From contig CM054159.1 of NCBI GenBank assembly GCA_028751875.1, positions 5,382,719 to 5,446,718 of the forward strand: 64,000 nt of DNA. The letters run 5' to 3'. Origin of the DNA: Rapana venosa (taxonomy: Eukaryota > Mollusca > Gastropoda > Neogastropoda > Muricidae). Positions 31,906 to 45,000 of the stretch are shown here, in pieces. The notes beneath the pieces are model-generated. The model ran no database searches, was not told the origin of the DNA, and saw only the letters and a list, made by a program, of their open reading frames with translations. The translations under genes and the position numbers were made by a program. Position 1 is the stretch's first letter. Every line of letters begins with the position of its first letter.

Positions 31906-33364
31906 CAATACAGTACAGTGACGTGTAATGCTAACAGACAATTGAAAATGGAACGATTTCCATCTTCCACCCCACAGGACATTTCCAAGATCCTGTTCAA
32001 AAGCTGCCGTGAGTAGGCCTTCTCTTTAAAATCACAACCGGAACAGTAGGCCAGTAAGGGTTGGGTAAAAATGTTGCATATGGAAAACCACGCCACTGGC
32101 GAACCTAGCTCGGAAGCTCTAGCCAAAAAACGGGAGAAAAAAATTGCCAGTTTCTGTTCTTTGTAGGAAAAAATGTCCCCTCACACTTCATATTTGGCCT
32201 GATTAGTAATGAATTATAAATACTTGGATTTTTTTCTGTTCGAAGGGGGTGGTAGATGTGGTAAGTACATTTACACTTTTAAAAAATTAAAGTACATTTT
32301 ACAACTTATAAAGTAATTTACACTTCTAAACCTTAACGCTAATTCTCTTTTCTCTGGCACAACTTAAATCAAGCTTCAAAGAAAAACTTGGGAGGGGAAA
32401 TGGATGGAAACTATGCTTACTGGTGTGATGTACTGGAAAGAGTATGAAGAAGGAAAGTGGTCGATTGAATTTTTTTTTCCAGTATAATTCATGAGAGAGT
32501 TTCATACCAGAAAAAAATACTAAAATAATGCAGCCATAAAAATATTTAAACATATTCATCCATAACTTTTCCAACACGTTGATCCATACTCGAGCACAAT
32601 ACCTTTATAACAGAAACATCGATTAGTGCCCACAATATAACTTAAAACAACATTCATTGACAGTAGTCACATCCTGAAAGATACAATTTCAGTATTGAGA
32701 ATAACAGCATAAGATAATTTAATCCAAAAAGGGTTACACCTGGCTTGTGCAAATACACCCAATATTTGTGTGTTGGTGTGGTTGTGATTTGTTTGGTTTA
32801 ATGGGGGGGCGAGTATGGAATGCTTGAAGGCTTTTTTATACCCCCCCCCCCCCCTTTTGGGGAACAGGTTACTTCAACTAAAAATATTTTAACCGGAGAC
32901 TTAAAAAACAAGCACACACGGCCTTTGAGGAGGAATAGGACTTAAGGACTGAATTCCACCTCGATAAAATCCACTGGGTATTTCTTTAGTTAATACATGT
33001 TTATTTTTTAATGTTGGAGTGCTAGTATGTAAACGCTGATACTTTTTTTCAAGTGGTTTCGATAATCTACATTTTTAAGATTTCCTTTTTGATGAGTTTC
33101 TTTTTCAACGTTTGGGATGGCTAAGTCATCGCTAGAATTGTTTTTTCAAGTGCCTATAAGTTTTACATTTTAAAGAATTCCGACCTTTTGTAAACATATC
33201 TTCGTATTAACTAGCAAACTTGTGTCATTGGGCAAAATATTCTCGATAATTACTGCTAACTATTATTCAAATGAAAAAATATGAAAAGCTGAAAACGAGT
33301 TCTCGAGAGCTAAACAAAAATGCTAGAAACTGGAATGAGACAAGTTAGGGGGTGGTGTAACAAC
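31906..33364. other. unit segment without a recognised gene, U1
   Basis: AT-rich sequence homologous to 60491-61960; the right part (from about 32870) also matches U2 at 40743 onward. Only short, unconserved frames. Confidence 0.6.
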
Positions 33365-33557
33365 TAAAAAGAAAGAAAGAAAGAAAGAAAGAAAAGAAAG
33401 AAAGAGAGAAAGAAAGAAAGAAAGAAAGAAAGCAAAGAGAAAGAAAGAAAGATAGAAAAATAAAGAAAGAAAAAAAGAAAGGCAAACTGACTGACTGACT
33501 GACTGACTGACTGACTTAACAGACTGCTGACTGACTGACTGACTGACTTGACTGACT

Positions 33558-33600
<43 letters not shown>

Positions 33601-33603
33601 TGA
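33365..33603. repeat. (AAAG)n then (GACT)n tracts, U1
   Basis: AAAG repeats 33365-33480 and a GACT array 33488-33602. Both are nearly absent at the homologous U3 site (61970-61990), so they expanded in U1 or contracted in U3. Confidence 0.9.
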
Positions 33604-33954
33604 ATTTATCGCAGATAATGCGTAACCCAGAGATAAATCAAACTGGTAACCTTACGAAAAACATCAGAAGATTATGGCTCAAGCATACCTATAAAACCAA
33701 CTTACGGAATGGGATATATGTAGCGCTGGAAAGCGACTCTTTAAAACGTTTTTGGTCCTGCCAAGTGGTCTCGAAGACAACCTGTAGTGAAAAGTACAGC
33801 TTCCACTTCAAACAAAACACAAGGTTGCGCGCATCCATGAGCTTTTCGTCACAGTGTGGTTGCCACACTACTGCACGCAGGTACTTGTGAGAAAACACAT
33901 CATTGTCTCTCTCTCTTCTCAACTCTGCACGGGAAGGGTCCACCACCTCCGTGG

Positions 33955-33958
<4 letters not shown>
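33604..33958. other. unit segment, U1
   Basis: Matches 61990-62335 and 41370-41735: TTCAAACAAAACACAAGGTT, ACTTGTGAGAAAACACAT, CTGCACGGGAAGGGTC. No gene recognised. Confidence 0.55.
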
Positions 33959-34325
<367 letters not shown>

Positions 34326-36252
34326 ACGGCAACTAGAACGGCATTGCGGAAGTCAAAAACCGAATCACAAACAGCTTTTTCCGAAAACAAAAAACCAAAG
34401 TTCATACTCTTAATCCATTCAGCAAAGACAGACTACTACTCTTCCCCAATTCTCTGTGCTACATCCATAAAATCTCTTTTTTTCCTCACCTCATATCTCC
34501 TTGGTATCTGCAAAACAACCCTCAGTCATAACACCCACAGCCTGTCTGAACTTCCCTCCATATTTTCTGCCTTCTTTTCAGACCAAGTTCGAAACAAACG
34601 CTCCAGACTTGATCAAACTCAATTCCAGCCTGCGCCTCCTGATCCCCCGTTCACTGGCACTCCTCTCTTTTCCTTCCATCCCCACAAGTGAAAATGAATC
34701 ATGACAATTCTGAAGGAAATGACTAAAAATCATGCGACCTTGCTCACCTGTTTTCTCAAAAAAACAATGCCCTTCCACAACTGTGCCTATTAGCACTAAA
34801 ATAGTAAACTCATCTCTTCAGTCAGGAAATTTTCCATCAGCTCTTAAAACAGCAATAGTCACACCTCTACTGAAAAAGCACGACCCTCGATCCCAACATT
34901 CTGACGAATTTATAGGCCTGTGCGGTCCTCAAAACTTACCCTTTGTCTCAAAGAACTAGAAAAAGTTGTTCTCAAACACTCAACAGTCCACCTTCATTCC
35001 AATGATCTTCTTTCCCACTTTTCAGTCTGCCTATTCGCCCCAACCACAGCATAGCACCGAAACCAACCCTAGTCCATACTTTAGATACACTACTACTTGC
35101 TCCTGATGCAGTGAAAAAATCTCCCTCCTCACTCTTCTTGACTTATCTACAGCCTTTGATACCATAGATCACTAATTCTTCTTTCTCGCCTCCAAAATAA
35201 CGTTTGGTATTAAATGGCACAGCCCTCACCTGGTTTACTTCAACCTCACAAACCGTTTTCCAGATAGTTATTGTAAGACAAAAATCCAAACAAAACCCTG
35301 TCAAAAATGGAATGTGGGATTCCGAAGGATCATCATGCCCTGTTCTCTTTTACTCTCTACAACTGCTCCACTCTCACATAGTAATAAACAACCACCCTAT
35401 TGAACATCAGTTTCTATCCGATGATACTCAACTTCATGCAGCGATACTTTGAAAAATTGCCTTCCCTCCTGACAAATATTTCCAACTGCCTTCAAGACAT
35501 TCAAAAAAACTGGATGACTCAGAACAAGTTTATCCAACTTAAAGCCTATAAAACCGACGCCATGCTCATAGGGACCCACATAAACTTTCTCTATCGCAAA
35601 ATTAATAGAATTCGGCAATAACGTCAGTTTCCTTTGTCCAACTCTATGAAGTATTTAGATTAGTTCTGACACCACACTCTCTATGAACAAATTCAGCACC
35701 CCACCCAGACCTGCCAGTCTTGTACTATCCAATTACGGCGCATAATGCGATCGCAAGTATCTGTCCACTTCGTGCAACTTCTTAGCTTGTCACACCTCCT
35801 TCTTTCACGTTTAGAGACTACTGTAATCTCTTTGGCTGGCCTACCAGCATCATCTATCCACTCTCATCACGCATACAAAACCTCTTCAGCTCGACCAGGT
35901 CCTAAGAAAGAATAAAAAATCTGAACACATCACTCCTCTTCTCTGCGATCATCTTCACTAATTGCCTGTCTCACAAAGACTATTTATTTATTTATTTATT
36001 TAATAATTTATATTTATTTATGTAATACCACTTTAAGTCACGGATTTCTCTGCGTGAAATCGGCTGTTCTCCCCGTGATCGCACGTCTCGCCACAAAGAA
36101 GCACGCCACCCTTTTTTTTATTTTTTTTTTTTTTTGCTGCAACTGCATTTCTTTCCCTATCAAGAGTGGCCATTTTCTAGAGAATTTTGCCAGGGACAAC
36201 TCTCTTTTGCCGTGTTTCTTTTCGTGCGCTTCATAATTTTCTGTAACACACG

Positions 36253-36283
<31 letters not shown>

Positions 36284-36759
36284 TAGCGCCCAGACCACCA
36301 CTCATGGTCTAATGGATGGGGGAAAAGTTTCGGGCCCAGGCGGGATACGAACCCGGACTTTTCGCTTTCTAGACAGGCGCGTTACCTCTAGACCACCGAT
36401 CCACTGGAGTATAAGATCATTACCCTCTGTTCAAATGTCCTCCACAAATCAGCAACCCTCTATAATCTCTGTAACTGTCTTCACCGTGTACACTCCATCC
36501 CGTTCCCTTCGATCACCCGCGATACTTTGTGCTTTCGAACACCCAGACTCAAACAAACACACTGTTTGGCCGTCGCTCCTTCTCTGTTTCGGGTCCATCC
36601 ACCTGAATACCCCCTCTTTCACTTCGTCAAAAAGCCTTTTCACGTGATTCTTCAAATCCAGCCCTCAAAACACACTTATTTTCCTACCTGAGAACTTTCC
36701 CCCACATAACTACCCTAATTTTCAACAGCATCTTTCACCTTCTATAGTGTTGTTCCGTG

Positions 36760-36791
<32 letters not shown>

Positions 36792-36965
36792 TGCCCCGGG
36801 GGTTTGGGGCGTGCGGCGTAGTGCGCGCGCATGGATTTACAATTCTGTTTGCTCATTATGTTAAGGAGAGTTGCAAGCCCTGTAAAAATTGATTTCAAGC
36901 GCTTCGATTTGTTTGTTTTTTACAAGAATCAGCGCTATAAAGATTCCATTATATATTAATTAATA
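34326..36965 (+). mobile_element. LINE B, 5'-truncated copy of the LINE A family
   Basis: Begins at CGGCAACTAGAACGGCATTG, equivalent to LINE A about 29012, exactly where LINE C begins (62693). RT blocks and the C-terminal domain are present but heavily indel-ridden. It ends at ATCAGCGCTATAAAGATTCC near 36950, followed by ATT-like and GATA repeats. A type-2 SINE interrupts it at 35982-36403. Confidence 0.85.
35982..36403 (-). mobile_element. SINE type 2 nested in LINE B
   Basis: The minus strand starts GTGGATCGGTGGTCTAGAGG (A box) with a B-box-like GGTTCGTATCCC, then the type-2 body (GACCATGAGTGGTGGTCTGG, GGGCGCTAGTCTTTCGGATG, GAGACGATAAACCGAGGTCC, GCCAGAATTTTCTC-like complement) and a TAAATAAATA tail. 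LINE sequence CTCACAAAGAC before and TGGAGTATAA after are adjacent in LINE A (30637-30650), so the insertion point is exact; ACT is the only visible duplication. Confidence 0.85.
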
Positions 36966-37019
36966 TTATTATTAATTAGATAGTTAGATAGATAGATAGA
37001 AGAAATAAAGATGTGGTTA

Positions 37020-37290
37020 GTGGTGTGTTGTGTGTGTGTTTGTGGTTGCCGTGTGCGTGTGCGTGCGTGGTGTGTGTGTGGTGTTGGTGTGTGTGTGACT
37101 GTGTCTGGTGTGTAAGTTGCCGTGCGTGCGTGTCCAATGTATGTGACCGTTGAGCGAGTGTGTTTGTCCTAAGTGTGTATGTGTAAGTGTTTTTTGTGCA
37201 CGCCCCCATGCACGCATCCATTTGCGCGTCCTTGTGTCATGTGTGTCTGTGTGTGTGTCTGTGTGTGCGTGTGTGGCCAGGCTTGTGACT
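37020..37290. repeat. (TG)n tract, U2
   Basis: TG repeats; left arm of the inverted repeat, followed by the conserved spacer 37295-37530. Confidence 0.9.
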
Positions 37291-37534
37291 TAAAAAAATA
37301 AGTTGGCACGATGAAAAAAAAAAGTTGAAAGTTTTCCTGAAATTCATAAAAAAGAGGAAAATTTGGGGGAGGAAGAGGAGAAAGAGAGAAGCTAGGGAGG
37401 AAAACAGCCTGACAAGCAAACATACAGACGAACAGACGGAGACACAGAGATAAACAGAGGGAGACAGACAGTGTCAGGAGTAAGAGAAAAGCCAGAGACA
37501 AGAGTTTGGCAGTAATAGATAACATAAGTGCGGG

Positions 37535-37800
37535 TGCGCACACACACACCACACGCACACCACAACACACCACACACCACAAACACACACCACACACACA
37601 CAACACAAACAAATACAACACACCACACACAACACACACACAACACACACACAACACACACACACACACAACACCACACACATACAACACACACACACAC
37701 CACACACAACACACACACCACACACATACAACACAACACACGCAACACCACAAAACCCAACCACACACCACACACACACACACACACACCCACCCCAACC

Positions 37801-37831
<31 letters not shown>

Positions 37832-37850
37832 CACACCACACACACCACCT
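37535..37850. repeat. (CA)n tract, U2
   Basis: CA/CCACA repeats; right arm of the inverted repeat. Confidence 0.9.
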
Positions 37851-37854
37851 CACT

Positions 37855-38879
37855 AATGGAAGCTTCTCAACAACTTTTTTTGGTTTAATACTTCTTTTCT
37901 AAAGAGTTTCCATGTTAAGAGTCAGGTAACTTTCAACAGCCTGTTGCAAAAGCCCTACAAATAATCACCATCACCCAGGCTACCTTCATTTTGGCCAAAA
38001 ATCAAACATTCCTGCTTTTTATTTAAAAACATATAATATACGGCAGCAAACTTTTGATACAATATTAACCCTATGCTAAAACATTACGATGCTGGTCCCA
38101 ACAAACATAAAAATTACCCTACACAACTTCTGTGGAAGAGACTGGAGCACATGCTTTGTGTTAAAAACACGGGAAGAAAGAACCTGAAAGAAGACCCTTT
38201 AAAACTTGCCTGCATAAAAAATACATGATGGCTGAAAAAACGAAGCCAGCAAGCCCTTTAGTTTTAAAATCAGTAAAACCAACTCTTGTCTAAACGGTGA
38301 ACCGTCGCGACCCCCAAAAGAGCACGTTTCAAGCCACGTTGTCCTGCATCTTCCCTTTAAAACGAAACAAAACCAAAGCTATCTGATGGCTCAGCCTCTA
38401 TTCTAAGCACTACCACTTTTTCCCCAAATCGGCGCAATTTGAAGAATTTTCCCGACAGTTGCCCAATACAGAGAGGTAAAGGAAGGTGGATTTTTTTAAT
38501 CTTAGAATCCTCAAATTTATGAAGTTTCCCATTTTAGACCAAATTTTAAAATATTTTTAGAATCCTAAAACTATGAAGAGTCCCATTTTAGACAATCAGG
38601 TTGTTTTTTTTAAAAAGAAAATAGTAAGGGAAAAATTGAAAATGTAGGGGCTTATCTATAAAAAAAATAATTGTATTCCCAAGCAAATACAGTGCAACAC
38701 TTGAGAGGGAGAAAGAGACAGAAGAGGCCCTTAAAAAAGCAAAATTCTATAAAATAAATAAAAAGAAAAAAAGAAAAGGTGGGGATACACGGTAAAGGCG
38801 GGTGCACACTTACACAAGCACGCACCTCACCTTCACCTAAGCGGCATCCCGAGAAGCTTTGGAAGGCCCGGAACAACGC
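37855..38879. other. unit 3' flank of the gene, U2
   Basis: Single-copy version of the flank seen in U1, with many 1-nt differences. Contains the AATAAA candidate (minus, 38018-38023). No independent gene. Confidence 0.6.
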
Positions 38880-39514
38880 CTAGCTGTTGGACATCAGACC
38901 CAGACAAACCCAGATTGACAAGAGCAGCAAGCACATGACCAGGAAGAAGGCGGCAGTGCTGTACAGCCTCGCCGGGTCATCGTACGTCCAACACACCAGC
39001 AAGCCCACAGCCGCCATGAACAGCAGCAAGAAGGTGACGTACAGCCTGGCGCCGTTCGCCATGCGCTCCGTGCCTCTCCTCAGGAACTCCAGGAAGGACG
39101 ATCCCAGTCTCTGCCCACGGGGAAGAGTCTGGCGAGCATCGACAAAGGTCTGCGCGTAGTCGCTCTCTGTTTCAGAATCTTCCCCCCCGCCTGGCTTGAC
39201 CGGAAGCCTCCCTGTCTGCGCTGGTAAGGGTGGTGTCCCTTGGCGGGCTGGCTGCACGGTTCACCCCGCTCCATGGTGGATGTCGGGGTGCTCCTGCCCG
39301 AGTTGCTTATCAAAGAGCTGCGGGCCCGGAGGGTCGGAGCTGCCCTGTAGGGGTATGGCAAAGATGGGATTAGACAGACAGTGGGGGCAGCAGCAGCGGC
39401 AGCAGCAGCAGTGGCTCCTCCAGGAGGCAAGGATGTTTGAGACGCCACGTCTTCAGAGGCGCTCTGCGGGGAAATGGCCTCCCCCTCGGACTCGGACTCG
39501 CCCGGGCTCCCCGG
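38880..39514 (-). pseudogene. U2 terminal exon, net frameshift
   Basis: The acceptor TTAACTCTTTACAG (ends 39515) and stop TAG (38880-38882) are conserved, but the exon is 635 nt, so the frame cannot run through. The N-terminal half (LPPGGATAAAAAAAA block) is open to about 39080 in one frame. The C-terminal half, with GTERMANGARLYVTFLLLF and ILSTAAFFLVMCLLLLSIWV-like segments, is open in another. Differences from U1 cluster at 39180-39340 and are mostly single-base indels in C/G runs, so a consensus error is possible. Confidence 0.65.
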
Positions 39515-39528
39515 CTGTAAAGAGTTAA

Positions 39529-40242
39529 TTTTATTTTCGTTGTTTTTGAGTGTGGTTAGGTACTTTCCTGAAGTGTTAATTTTAGTTTCGTTGTTTTAGG
39601 TGTGGTTAGGTACTTCCCCCTGAAGTGTTAATTTTAGTTTCGTTGTTTTAGAGTGTGGTTAGGTTCTTCCCCCTGAAGGTTAATTTTGTTTCGGTTGTTT
39701 TAGAGTGTGGTTAGGTTTCTTCCCCCCTGAAGTGTTAATTTTAGTTTCGTTGTTTTAGGTTGGTTAGGTTTTCCCCCCCGAAGTGTTAGTTTTAGTTTCG
39801 TTGTTTTTTTGGTGTGGTTAGGTACTTCCCCCTGAAGTGTTTAATTTTTTTTTTCGTTTTTTTTAGAGTGTGGTAGGTCTCCCCTGAAGTGTAATTTTAG
39901 TTTCGTTTTTTTAGAGTGTGGTTAGGTTCTTCCCCTGAGTGTTAGTTTTAGTTTCGTTGGTTTTAGAGTGTGGTTAGGTTCTTCCCCCTGAAGTGTTAAT
40001 TTTAGTTTTGTTGTTTTAGAGTGTGGTTAGGTACTTCCCCCTGAAGTGTTAATTTAGTTTCGTTTTTTTAGAGTTTTTTGGTTAGGTTCTTCCCCTGAAG
40101 TGTTAGTTTTGTTTTTTTGTTTTAGAGTGTGGTTAGGTTCTTCCCCCTGAAGTGTTAATTTTAGTTTTCGTTGTTTTGGTGTGGTTAGGTTTTTCCCCTG
40201 AAGGGTTATTTTGTTTCGTTTTTTTTTAGAGTGTGGTTAGGT
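39529..40242. repeat. 53-bp minisatellite, about 13 copies then a gap, U2
   Basis: Same unit as at 23240, with noisier copies, running into the N gap. The true copy number is unknown. Confidence 0.95.
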
Positions 40243-40742
40243 NNNNNNNNNNNNNNNNNNNNNNNNNNNNNNNNNNNNNNNNNNNNNNNNNNNNNNNNNN
40301 NNNNNNNNNNNNNNNNNNNNNNNNNNNNNNNNNNNNNNNNNNNNNNNNNNNNNNNNNNNNNNNNNNNNNNNNNNNNNNNNNNNNNNNNNNNNNNNNNNNN
40401 NNNNNNNNNNNNNNNNNNNNNNNNNNNNNNNNNNNNNNNNNNNNNNNNNNNNNNNNNNNNNNNNNNNNNNNNNNNNNNNNNNNNNNNNNNNNNNNNNNNN
40501 NNNNNNNNNNNNNNNNNNNNNNNNNNNNNNNNNNNNNNNNNNNNNNNNNNNNNNNNNNNNNNNNNNNNNNNNNNNNNNNNNNNNNNNNNNNNNNNNNNNN
40601 NNNNNNNNNNNNNNNNNNNNNNNNNNNNNNNNNNNNNNNNNNNNNNNNNNNNNNNNNNNNNNNNNNNNNNNNNNNNNNNNNNNNNNNNNNNNNNNNNNNN
40701 NNNNNNNNNNNNNNNNNNNNNNNNNNNNNNNNNNNNNNNNNN
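40243..40742. other. assembly gap (500 N)
   Basis: Exactly 500 N, a placeholder. By comparison with U3 about 5 kb of the unit is missing, including the expected early exon of the U2 gene. Confidence 0.95.
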
Positions 40743-41755
40743 TTGCTAAGGCTAACAAATTTTTAGACCAGAGAATTAAATAGAAGCAACATCACGCGCC
40801 TATTTGAGAAAGGAATAGGACTTAAGGACTGAGGCCTTCTCGATAAAATCCACTTGGGAATTGCTTTATTTCATGACAGGTTATTTTTTAATTTTGGAGT
40901 GCTAGTAAGTAGCGGTTGGATATTTTTTTCAAGTATTCGAAAAGTATATTTTTAAGAATTCGGCTTTTTGTGAAGTTTCTTTTTCAATTTTTGGATTGCT
41001 AATCATCGCTGATTTTTTTTTTCAAGTGTCTTATAAGTTTTATACTATTGTTAAAGATTCGACCTTTTGTAAAATATTCTTCTAATTAACCAGCACACTT
41101 GTGTCATTGGGCTAACTTATTCTCACGATAATTACTGCTAACATATTGAAATTGAAAAATTATGTAAAAGCTGAATACCAGTTCTCGAGAGTAACAAAAA
41201 TGCGACAAATGGAATGAGATCTAAGTTACGGGCGGTGTTAAACTAAAATGAAAGTAAAGAAAGAATGAAAAGAAAGATAATAGAAAGAAAGCAAGAAAGA
41301 AAACGAAATGAGAAAGAAACAAAGAAAAAATACATTGACTGCTGACTGAGACGCGCTTCTTCACATGATACATGTGTAACAGAGATAATATCAGACTTGT
41401 AGGACCTTAACAAAAAACTTTCAGATGGAGTATGGGTCAAGCACTATATACTAGAACTCGCAATCTTACCGGAATGGGATATATGTAGCGTTGAAAGCGA
41501 CTCTTTAACTCGTTTTTTGGTATCTGCAAGTGGTCGCGAAGACAACTGAAGGAAAAGGACAGCTTTCACTTTACATAACAAACACCAAGGTATGCGCGCA
41601 TCCGCATGAGCGTTTGGGCACAGGGTGTTGCCATCTCCCAACTACGTGCTTGCAGGTGACTTGTGAGAAAAACACATGCATTGATCTCTCTCTCTTCTAC
41701 TGCACGGGATGGGTCACTTAACCTATGGTTAGTGTGTGTTATTTATATATATGTT
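40743..41755. other. unit segment, U2
   Basis: Matches 32870-33960 and 61450-62340: GGAATAGGACTTAAGGACTG, CTCGATAAAATCCACTTGGG, CCGGAATGGGATATATGTAG. No gene recognised. Confidence 0.65.
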
Positions 41756-42084
41756 TTTTTTTTTAGAGAGAGAGATGAGAGGAGATGAGAGATATAGATA
41801 GATAAGAAGTAGATAGAAGAATAGATAGATAGAATTGAATAGATTTAGATATTTTTATATTTTTATATATATGATATATATATAAGTGATTGATATAGCT
41901 ATATATATATATGTTTATATAGTATATATTATATATATATTATATAATTAATCATATATATATATATATATATATAATATATGGTGTGTGTCTGTGTGTG
42001 TGTGTGTGTGTGTGTGTTGTGGGTGTGTGTGTGTGTCGTTTGTTGTGTGTGTGTGTGTGTTGTGTGTGTGTGAGTGTGTGTCAA
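41756..42084. repeat. GA, GATA, TA and TG tracts, U2
   Basis: Simple repeats equivalent to the 33959-34325 tract, but with no LINE B/C insertion; TG repeats follow directly and then the end of LINE D. Confidence 0.85.
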
Positions 42085-45000
42085 GTCGCACGGTCAAGTC
42101 AAGTCAAAATTTTATTTCCAGATTGGTTCAGTGAGAAATTAAGCAATGCTCATTTGACTTTTTTCATCAAAGCCATCTATCTAGAACAAATCTTACGTAA
42201 TGATTATACTAAGACAATACATTTATTGTATCATTTACCATTAAATTTAACCTAGTAAGAAAAAAAATTTAAAAAATAAGAGGAAAGAAATAAAAATTAA
42301 AAAAGAGGAAAAAAAATCGATAAGAAATACATTGAAAAATAAAATTACCACACATACATATACACGCACAACAATGACTCATTGCACACTGAGCGCGTGT
42401 CGCGGCTTCCGTCTCCACACACACATTTAATATAAAAATGTTTTAAGAATTAAAAAAAGAAAAATCATAAAACGGTCAGGGACAATACACAAGTAATTAC
42501 TTCACTTATGTTTCATCAATTTTTCTCACGTTTTATAACTGTTTAGATAGATAAAAAAGGTACAGGAATAAGAACATTTAGAATTAAATATAGGCGATTT
42601 CATCATATGATAATATTACCTTACAATGAACCTCCCTCCGTCTATCCTCCACCAGCAAACGTGTTGCTTTTTTTTTAGGCGCTCATATTTTCAAATAGCT
42701 CGCTTTTTAAAAATGCATATTCTCACACAATTACTATCCAGGCAGAAGACAGTCAATAAGATTACAGAATAATGATTATTATAATAGAGATACACATTAT
42801 AACAACATATCACCCAAATCACATGAAGACATACAATTAACTAATGATCCCCATCACCATGAGACAACAAGAGCTTAACGATGTATAACGAGAAAAGCAT
42901 TGGAATGGATGTGGGTGGGGGGAGAGTATCAAGGGGAAGGGGAAAACACCTTCAATCAATAGAGAAATAATAAATTTTAAAAAGCACACAATTATTCCAA
43001 CAGTAGAACCCCTATACTCTTACAGAGATCGCAAAAGCCTATAAGTCTTCTGGACTATACAAAACTAAAACATATCAAACTAACACAGTATCGCTTATAA
43101 ACAGTACTAATAATCTCATCTCAAACTGCAATATAAAAAACATCATTTCCACGATAAATATCTATTGAATTAGACTAGACAAAGTGGGCATGAGGAGAGG
43201 AACGATTAGGTTTATGTTTTAGAGGAGGAGAGAGAGAGAGGAGAGAGAGAACATAGGAGAGGAGAGAGAGAGATGGAGAGAGAGACCCGAGAGAGAGAGA
43301 TGCGATGATGAGAGTAGAGAGAGTGAGAGAGAGTGGTACAACACTATCAATGCTAACAGGTCTACCATAAAAAGATTTTAAAAATTTCCTCTCCTTTCAC
43401 TTGTTTTCAACAATTGCAGAGTATTTTACTAGGCTGCATAGTTTCTGCTTTTCTCTTGCTATTATTAGTGTGCTCTTTCTACCTCACCCCATCCTCCACA
43501 AATATACAGTGTTTGTGACGCTGTAGAATTTCTAGTCATCAGTTAAAATTATACTTGAATTTTTTGTTGTTGTAGGGAATACCATTAGTGTGCGTAAATG
43601 TAGTATGGTCTGATTTTTGCTGTATTAATCATGGTTGATTTGCTTCCTTATTAGTCAAGTCCTAGGTATTCATGCATTAAATGGCGTTTTAGCTGTGTCT
43701 TGAATGATTTTTGTTTTTGATACATTTTATAGCGTTTTGTGGAGCTTGTTCATTAAGCACTACCGAGATACAGAAGCTTGTTTTGTAAAAAGATTATTCT
43801 GGCTCGGAAATGTTCAGTAGATGATTTGCCTGTGTTCATTGATTGTTTTGAAGCTATTGGTGATCTTTGGAGGGGGCATTTCCCCCATGGACAACTTTCT
43901 GGACAAATATAGCTTTAGTTTAGATGAAGTCTGTTTTTGAATGGTTAGGATATTTGTTTTATTATAATCGTTGAGGTTAGGGAGCTCTTGATCTTAGTAG
44001 AACAAGTTTCAGTGCTCTTTTTATATAATCTATGAAATCATTGTTAAATTTAGTATCCACTGCAGCATGTCAAAGAGAATTGCATAGCAACTATAGCAAA
44101 AATAGTGGCCGCAGAAAAAAAGATGTTTGCGAGAAGGTGGTTTAATCAGAGAAATGTTTTATTTTTGATAACTGAAGTAGCTTGTAAGAAAGACGTTTTT
44201 CCTAGCGCCATCAATGGTCAAGGCTCCAAGTAAGACTTTGTCGATATTACACCAGAATTCGTCGAGAGAGGGTCAATTGTCTTCAATTAACTCTTTTATC
44301 TTATCAAAACGAGGTTGGAATTTATCGTCTTTTTTTGTCTCTTTTGTCTTGCTAAGTTGACATACTATACACTTTAGTGTTTTTCGGTCGTATTTAGGGA
44401 CATATTGGGTTTAGCTTTAGTCCAAGTACCAATCTGTCAATATTGGTTGAAAGTTTGATTGTAGAGCTCTTATGGGGGTCAGAATCACTTACAATAGGGG
44501 ATGTGTCATTCAGCAAACATGTTCACAGCTACTTCTAGAATTCTGGTGGGTATGTCATTTACATAGATTGAATATAAGAGTGGACCCTCAAATATTTGAT
44601 CCCTTGTGGTATCTCTCGCCTGATAAAGTAGGTATCTGTTCTGATGTTGTTTATTTGCAGTAGTTTACTAGCTGCTGACCTATCGACAAACAGCTGTTTC
44701 AAAAGAGATTTATCATTTCTGGTGTTAGTTTATACATTGTGTGAAGTTTACGCAATATTTAGGAATGATTGATTACATACAATGCTTTTTCAAGTCAACA
44801 AAAGAAGGCACTGTACTATATTTATTTTAATTGATGTTGTTTTAGGAGACTGTATGTAATTTGTGTAATAGAGTTGTGATGACTAGGAATAGTTTTTAGA
44901 CGAAAACCTGAACTGATCTTCATTTAATAAATTGTTGTTTACCAAAGTAGATCTATTCGGATTTTTGATAGGTTTTCAAAGGGGTTTTATGATAAGACAG

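Larger units (their letters stand above)
37003..42000. repeat. segmental duplication unit U2 (internally incomplete)
   Basis: TG tract, spacer, CA tract, gene 3' flank, terminal exon and 53-bp array up to the gap; then the segment equivalent to 32870-33960 and simple repeats. The stretch from the minisatellite to that segment, including the early exon, is missing at the gap. Confidence 0.8.

Noticed and set aside
40231..40766. Open frames spanning N gaps (also 58232-59396)
   Set aside because: The N stretches are unknown sequence, so the frames have no meaning.
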